This document shows, piece by piece, positions 54,235-58,851 of a stretch of 58,851 nucleotides of DNA. The stretch comes from M55B165 sp051744245 (lineage in GTDB: Bacteria > Actinomycetota > Humimicrobiia > Humimicrobiales > Humimicrobiaceae), in assembly GCA_051744245.1 (NCBI GenBank), contig JBNJCV010000002.1:1-58851 (forward strand), written 5' to 3'. The translations under genes were made by a program, and so were the position numbers. Below the pieces are notes generated by a model. The model searched no databases. It worked only from the letters and a program-made list of their open reading frames with translations, and had not been told where the DNA came from. Numbering within the stretch: the stretch's first letter is position 1; each line of letters starts with the position of its first letter.

Positions 54235-55113
54235 TTGCAGACCTGGACCGTTAAAAAGTTATTAGATTGGTCGATAAATTATTTTAAGGAAAAAAGTGTA
54301 TCCCAGGCAAGGCTGTCATCAGAATTACTCCTTGGTTCTGCTTTAGGTTTTTCAAGAATGCAGCTTTACCTGAATTACAATTACGCTCCTACCCAAAAGG
54401 AGCTGGACAAATTCAAGAAATACATATTAAAAAGACTTCAAGGTGTTCCTATCCAATATATTTTGAAGGAAGCTCATTTTAGAAAAATAAAGTTGTATGT
54501 AGATGAGAATGTATTAATACCCAGGCCCGAAACCGAGCTTGTTGTGGAGAAAGCGGTTGAGGCTATTGGCAGATTAGCAAAAAATAGGGATAAAGTTGAA
54601 ATTTTGGAAGTAGGAGTGGGCAGCGGGGCAATATCCTTAAGTATTTTATTTGAACTTAAAGGCTTAAATTACAATATTTTAGCTACTGACAACAGTGAAC
54701 AGGCAATAAGGGTGGCTCAAAAAAATGCAGACAATATACTGGACAAAGAAGAATTGGAAAGAATAAAATTTAGCCTTTGCGACATTTTACCGGAGGAATC
54801 TGGTAAATTTGACTTGGTAATTTCTAACCCCCCTTATATAACGGTTAATGATTATGAAGGTCTGCCCAAAGAAGTAAAAGATTATGAGCCAAAGCATGCC
54901 CTACTAGCCGGGGAGACCGGAAGGGAAGTCTATGGCCAAATAATGGATAAGGCTGGGGTTGAAATAAATAGCGGTGGCTATATGATTTTTGAAATTGACC
55001 CTGGTTTAGCTAAGAGCTTGCGCAAGTTAGCCGAGGACAGGCTTTCTGCTAAAAACATAAGTGTTTACCAAGACTACAATGGCAGAGACAGAATACTGAC
55101 CATAGAAGTATAG
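54235..55113 (+). CDS. prmC: Release factor glutamine methyltransferase
   Basis: PrmC methylates the GGQ glutamine of RF1 and RF2. The SAM-binding ILEVGVGSGAISLSIL motif is near residue 123 and the NPPY substrate motif is at 198-201 (LVISNPPYI). VLIPRPETE is the third hallmark. Length is 292. The start is TTG, four bases after prfA, and the N-terminal helical domain fits. In the ancestral cluster sua5 would follow; here a decayed transporter takes its place. Confidence 0.95.
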   Translation: MQTWTVKKLLDWSINYFKEKSVSQARLSSELLLGSALGFSRMQLYLNYNYAPTQKELDKFKKYILKRLQGVPIQYILKEAHFRKIKLYVDENVLIPRPETELVVEKAVEAIGRLAKNRDKVEILEVGVGSGAISLSILFELKGLNYNILATDNSEQAIRVAQKNADNILDKEELERIKFSLCDILPEESGKFDLVISNPPYITVNDYEGLPKEVKDYEPKHALLAGETGREVYGQIMDKAGVEINSGGYMIFEIDPGLAKSLRKLAEDRLSAKNISVYQDYNGRDRILTIEV

Positions 55114-55199
55114 CATTACATTTGATTTTTTTAAAAAGCGTAATTTGTTGAATGGATTTTTTTATTGGGCTGTAAACTCTGTTATTGGAGAGGTCAAGC

Positions 55200-56127
55200 T
55201 TGGATAGTGCTGCCATTGTAGCAATCGTTATATTTGCTTTAACTTACATTACCATTGCCACCGGGAAGGTAAACAGGACCGTAATAGTATTTATTGGCGG
55301 ACTGCTTTTATTGCTGTTTGGAGTGTTTGATATTAAAACGGCGGTAAGTTTTATTAGCTGGGAAACAATAGGGCTTCTTTCCGGCATGTTTATAATGGTA
55401 GCATTGCTTTCAGATCCGGTGTTTTTTAGTTTCCTGGTTTTAAAGGGGGCTAAGTTTTAAAGTATTCCCCAACCAAGATATTTTTATTTTTTTCCGTACT
55501 TACCGGCTTTTTTATTGACTTTTATGGATAGTATTACGGTTATGCTATTTTCCGCCTGCTTCAATTTATTATGCAGGATGATAAAGATAGGTCCTGCTCC
55601 TTTAGCGGTAACCGAAGTAATAATGGCAAATATCGGAGGCTCTGCTACTTTAGTTGGTGATTCACCTAATGTAGTACTGGGACTTAGGCTTGGCTTTTAT
55701 TTTAATGATTTTGTGATCAAAAACGGACTAATTTCTCTAGTGGCTGGGGCTGCAGCCTTATTTGTTTATATATTGCATAATCAAATGGGACAGTATTGCA
55801 CAAGGAATTCCCCAGTATTGCAGAGCAAAATTCCCCACTTTTGCAAGAGAGGCTATTGAAGATATGCGGCAACTGAAAATATCATAAAGCTTGTGGGAGT
55901 TCCACCTTTATCAATTATGGTGTGGCTGTATCCCTGGAAGCTGATATTGGAAAAAATTTTACCCCTATTGGAGCTTCTGTCAATGTAGTGGCTTACACTA
56001 CTATGGAGAAAAGGGGTAGAAGCATCGGCTGGGGTTGTAGCTTAAGCTAACAGTGCCTGCAACATTAATTGCCATAGCTATTTCGAACTTGGGAATATAT
56101 ATTAAATATATAACAGGTTTTTATTGA
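55200..56127 (+). pseudogene. Decayed ArsB/NhaD-type transporter
   Basis: Consecutive pieces of one transporter lie in different frames. Piece one (55200-55460) reads IVAIVIFALTYITIATGKVN and WETIGLLSGMFIMVALLSDP, then stops. Piece two (55515-55770) reads EVIMANIGGSATLVGDSPNVV and FNDFVIKNGL. Piece three (about 55917-56030) reads YGVAVSLEADIGKNFTPIGA and VNVVAYTTMEKRG, and piece four ends TVPATLIAIAISNLGIYIKY at the glyA stop. The GGSATLVGDSPN and TPIGASVNV signatures belong to the ion-transporter superfamily (ArsB, NhaD). Parts of the middle are missing. Confidence 0.8.
55770..55849. repeat. Array of 22-23-base repeats, likely transposon-end scar
   Basis: Units at 55770-55792, 55793-55814 and 55815-55837 plus a partial one at 55838-55849 share the core TATTGCA at the start, and two share ATTCCCCA at the end. 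Multiple end-repeats of this sort are typical of IS21-type elements. No transposase remains. The scar lies in the broken transporter. Confidence 0.5.
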
Positions 56128-57389
56128 TCAAAATTTTGGTAAATGGGAAACTCTTCCATTAATTTGCTTACTTTTTTCTTTGCTTCCTTTAATTTTTTCT
56201 TATTGTCTCTATTGTGGAGGGCAAAAGAAATTATCTCGCCTATCCTGTACATTTCATCAGTACCCATGCCCTGAGTGGTAACAGCGGCAGTTCCTATCCT
56301 TATACCACTGGTAACGGTGGGGCTTTTTTGGTCATGGGGTATAAGATTTTTGTTTATAACTATACCACAGGATCCAAGTGTGCCTGTTGCTTCAAATCCG
56401 GTTAGCCCTTTATTGGTAAGATCGATTAAAAATAGGTGGTTGTCTGTTCCGCCTGATACAATTCTAAATCCTTCGTCTTTTAAAGAGCTGCATAAAGCCT
56501 TGCAATTTTTTACTATATTTTTAGCATAATCTTTGAATGAATCCTGCAGTGCTTCTCTGAAGCAAACTGCTTTTGCAGCAATTACATGCATTAATGGGCC
56601 GCCTTGTGATCCAGGAAAAATTGCCTGGTTAAGCAGGTCCTTGTATTTCTTGTCAGCTATTATTAATCCCCCTCTTGGCCCCCTTAGGGTTTTGTGGGTG
56701 GTTCCTGTAGTAAAGTCTGCAATATTTACTGAGGTAGGGTGCACTCCTCCTACAATAAGGCCGGCAATGTGGGCAATATCAGCCATAAGGTATGCCCCAA
56801 CTTCATCTGCTATTTCCCTGAATTTTTTAAAATCTATGGTTCTCGAATAAGAGCTAGCCCCTGCAATTATTAATTTAGGCCTTACTTTCTTGGCAAGTTT
56901 TCTTACGTTTTCATAATCGATCCGTTCTGTTTCCTTATCAACATTATAGCTATGTATGTCAAAATATTTGCCTGACAAGTTGTGGATTTGTCCGTGGGAA
57001 AGATGGCCACCGTCTGTTAGGCTCATGCTTAGTATTTTGTCATATGGCTTGAGCACAGCTACATAAATTGCGGTATTGGCATTTACTCCGCTATGGGGCT
57101 GGACATTGCTAAAGCTTGAGCCAAAAAGCTTATTTGCCCTATTAATTGCAATACTTTCAACTTCATCTACATATTCACACCCACCATAATACCTTTGATG
57201 GGGATAGCCTTCTGCATACTTGTTAGTAAGCACGGTTCCCATGGTTTTAATAACTTCCTGGGAAGTGTAATTTTCAGATGCTATAAGCAGCAGTTTGCTT
57301 CTTTGCCTGTCAAGCTCCTTGCTTATTATTTTCTGAACTTCTATATCCTTTTCTTTATTTAAGGTATGGTTTTTTGTTTTAGTAGCCAC
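56121..57389 (-). CDS. glyA: Serine hydroxymethyltransferase
   Basis: GlyA exchanges serine and glycine and makes methylene-tetrahydrofolate. The PLP lysine lies in TTGTTHKTLRGPRGG; LIASENYTS, TNKYAEGYPHQRYYGGCEYVD and NVQPHSGVNANTAIY mark the active site. I start at GTG 57389, which overlaps the rpiB stop by 11 bases and has AAGGA upstream; the frame is open to TTG 57410. The stop region is shared with the fossil transporter on the other strand. It is the last gene of the phosphatase-rpiB-glyA operon. Confidence 0.95.
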   Translation of the reverse strand: MATKTKNHTLNKEKDIEVQKIISKELDRQRSKLLLIASENYTSQEVIKTMGTVLTNKYAEGYPHQRYYGGCEYVDEVESIAINRANKLFGSSFSNVQPHSGVNANTAIYVAVLKPYDKILSMSLTDGGHLSHGQIHNLSGKYFDIHSYNVDKETERIDYENVRKLAKKVRPKLIIAGASSYSRTIDFKKFREIADEVGAYLMADIAHIAGLIVGGVHPTSVNIADFTTGTTHKTLRGPRGGLIIADKKYKDLLNQAIFPGSQGGPLMHVIAAKAVCFREALQDSFKDYAKNIVKNCKALCSSLKDEGFRIVSGGTDNHLFLIDLTNKGLTGFEATGTLGSCGIVINKNLIPHDQKSPTVTSGIRIGTAAVTTQGMGTDEMYRIGEIISFALHNRDNKKKLKEAKKKVSKLMEEFPIYQNFDQ

Positions 57390-57840
57390 GTTTACAAATC
57401 CTTTCTTCAATACCTTTTATTTTTTGGACTCTTCTTAAGTGCCGTTCTTCTTTACTTTTTGGGGTATCAATAAAAGCTTTTGCTATTTTAGCACATTCTT
57501 CTTTATTTAAGAATCTGGCACCTAAACACAAAATATTAGCGTCATTGTGTTGCTTGGTTAAGGCTGCAATTTCAGGCTTATGGCATACTGCCGCCCTTAT
57601 TCCTGGAAACTTATTTGCAGTTAAACTCATTCCAATGCCTGTGCCACAAATTAGTATGCCCAGCTCTGCCTTTTTTTGCAGTAACCCTTCAGCTCCCTTT
57701 ATTCCAATATCTGGATAGTCTATGCTTTGGGGGCTGTTTGTACCTATATCGGTTACCTGGTGGCCAAGCGAGGACAGGTATTTAATAAGGTATGATTTAT
57801 GACTTATGCCTGCATGGTCTGAGCCAATTATTATATTCAT
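57379..57840 (-). CDS. rpiB: Ribose-5-phosphate isomerase B
   Basis: RpiB interconverts ribose-5-phosphate and ribulose-5-phosphate. MNIIIGSDHAG at the start, GILICGTGIGMSLTANKFPGIRAA with the catalytic Cys, and HNDANILCLGAR are the family motifs. The 153-residue size is normal. It lies 15 bases after the phosphatase gene and overlaps glyA, as in many Gram-positive clusters. Confidence 0.95.
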   Translation of the reverse strand: MNIIIGSDHAGISHKSYLIKYLSSLGHQVTDIGTNSPQSIDYPDIGIKGAEGLLQKKAELGILICGTGIGMSLTANKFPGIRAAVCHKPEIAALTKQHNDANILCLGARFLNKEECAKIAKAFIDTPKSKEERHLRRVQKIKGIEERICKRGY

Positions 57841-57855
57841 TAAACTTTTCTAGTA

Positions 57856-58497
57856 TTATGTGAAATTATTATCAAAAAGGTAATTAAAAATAGTTATTAT
57901 ATTATCTTTAATTTTTTTTGCAATACCCAGGTAGTCTTCCAGGTCCATCCCGTGGGGATCAATAATATCCAGCTCTTCTGTGGTTACCAGTACATCCCTG
58001 TTTATATTTTTTAGTGTATATATTTTATTTTTAACAAATTCCAGGTTGAGTTCCCGCACTTTTTTAACATAATTTTTGGGCTTTCTCCTATAAATTCTTT
58101 CAGACTGGAGATATAGTATTATGTTTGACAGTTCAAGCAGGGTAAAGATCTTTTTTTGGTCTATATCGTTGAAATTTTTAATTATAGCGTTACGGTGATT
58201 GTCTGCCATGGTCAGGACCAGGTCTGAATATTTTATTATATTATGGCTGATTTGAGTGGGCTTTGAGGTTATGGTAGGAACGTTTATGCTTTTAAGGGTT
58301 AGATAAGAATTCCTGGGAACGCTTCTGGTGATAACATATATCCCAGAACTTATTATATTTATTTTATTCCTTAAAATTTTATTCTTTTTTAAATAATTAT
58401 TGTCCAGCAGGTATTTGCCAATAGCTTCTGCTATATAGCTTCTTCCGGTGTTACCGCTGCAAACAAAACTAATATTTATAATGTCTTCTAAAGTCAT
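57856..58497 (-). CDS. Low-molecular-weight protein tyrosine phosphatase
   Basis: The CX5R loop CSGNTGRS (Cys13, Arg19) and a late DP general acid (IIDPHGMDLEDYL) identify a low-molecular-weight phosphatase, of the YwlE-like group that sits by rpiB and may act on protein arginine or tyrosine phosphates. At 213 residues it is longer than the usual 150; the extra part is a basic helical stretch (YLQSERIYRRKPKNYVKKVR). The ATG is close to AT-rich promoter sequence. Confidence 0.85.
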   Translation of the reverse strand: MTLEDIINISFVCSGNTGRSYIAEAIGKYLLDNNYLKKNKILRNKINIISSGIYVITRSVPRNSYLTLKSINVPTITSKPTQISHNIIKYSDLVLTMADNHRNAIIKNFNDIDQKKIFTLLELSNIILYLQSERIYRRKPKNYVKKVRELNLEFVKNKIYTLKNINRDVLVTTEELDIIDPHGMDLEDYLGIAKKIKDNIITIFNYLFDNNFT

Positions 58498-58851
58498 AAT
58501 AACTAATTTACCAGTTTTATATATATTAATATATATTTTATAATACCTTCCCTTATTATGGTAGGGGGCTGCCTATAGTATCTATACCTGCAAGTTAGGA
58601 GCCAATCTATCTCCATATTCTACCACTAAATTTATTTTTTTTAAGACGTTATTTGGACCTTTTTTTAAATAAATCTGCTAGGCAGGCTTTGGCCTTAAAT
58701 GGGTAATGATGAGGATCTATAAAGGGTGTACAGGAACCAGTTTTTATTCCAATAACCGAAAAAGCTCTGGTTAAAAGACCTAAGCCATAAAGACGGAAAC
58801 GGGTAAAAACAAAAAATCAGAGTATGTTTATATTACCCTAATTTCCCGTAT
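58498..58851. other. AT-rich right-hand end without a supported gene
   Basis: The first 60 bases probably hold the phosphatase promoter (TATTATAAAATATA on the minus strand). Nothing beyond is recognisable. A 13-base word (GCAGGCTTTGGCC, 58682-58694) is shared with 36282-36294. Confidence 0.4.

Noticed and set aside
55200..55859. Two separate small transporter genes
   Set aside because: The pieces align in order with one ArsB/NhaD-type transporter and further pieces follow in other frames, so it is one broken gene.
1..58851. CRISPR array, prophage or integrated plasmid
   Set aside because: No regular repeat-spacer series, phage structural gene, integrase or replication gene is visible; the tandem repeats at 55770 are too few and uneven.

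Overview
The window reads as chromosome of a low-GC, strictly anaerobic bacterium. The AGG/AGA- and ATA-rich codon use, strong AGGAGG-type ribosome sites, a T-box riboswitch, a HepS/HepT-like pair and a rho-rpmE-thyX-DUF1385-prfA-prmC block fit a Gram-positive-type lineage (Clostridia-like, or a deep low-GC actinobacterial or atribacterial group). I cannot fix the phylum from this sequence. Anaerobic markers are an indolepyruvate:ferredoxin oxidoreductase, a 2-hydroxyacyl-CoA-dehydratase-activator-type protein and an Fe-S fumarase.

Layout. 1-2741 (minus): a cupin cut by the window edge, a split ArsP-type permease and an iron alcohol dehydrogenase. 2845-14605 (plus): one long run, iorA-iorB-tandem ACT-small symporter subunit-SSS symporter-two phenylacetate-CoA ligases, then a HepS-like protein, a B12-type radical SAM protein, a polyprenyl synthetase and an AEC transporter. 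14621-20465: a decayed HD-domain gene, a lytic transglycosylase lipoprotein, a PAS-GGDEF-HD-GYP protein and a patatin. 20466-23890 (minus): nadA-nadB-nadC. 24368-29385: archaeal-type topoisomerase I, fumarase alpha, then on the other strand fumarase beta, a lipoprotein and a HAD phosphatase. 29449-29933: a decayed VapBC-like module.

30150-36196: a 1421-residue double-activator protein, tmk and holB. 36335-37641: a small membrane protein and ricT. 37657-44759: tRNA-Thr(CGU), argS, lysA, hom, thrC and a phosphoglycerate-mutase-like presumed homoserine kinase. 45010-47750: an ABC exporter behind a promoter with a palindromic operator, then sppA. 47960-49595: a tryptophan T-box and trpB2. 49902-55113: rho, rpmE, thyX, DUF1385, prfA, prmC. 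55200-56127: a decayed ArsB/NhaD transporter carrying repeats like a transposon end. 56121-58497 (minus): LMW phosphatase, rpiB, glyA.

How it fits together. IorAB, two aryl-CoA ligases, an ACT sensor and a symporter can interconvert aryl acids, aryl-acetyl-CoA and arylpyruvates. TrpB2 under a Trp T-box, with no trpA beside it, points to indole salvage. Both suggest that aromatic amino acids are recycled rather than made only de novo. The most unusual unit is the HepS-like/radical SAM/polyprenyl synthetase/AEC block, which could be an undescribed isoprenoid route. Several fossils and inverted gene pairs (fumarase subunits, the glyA-rpiB-phosphatase trio, vapBC, HD, arsB) mark a rearranged genome.
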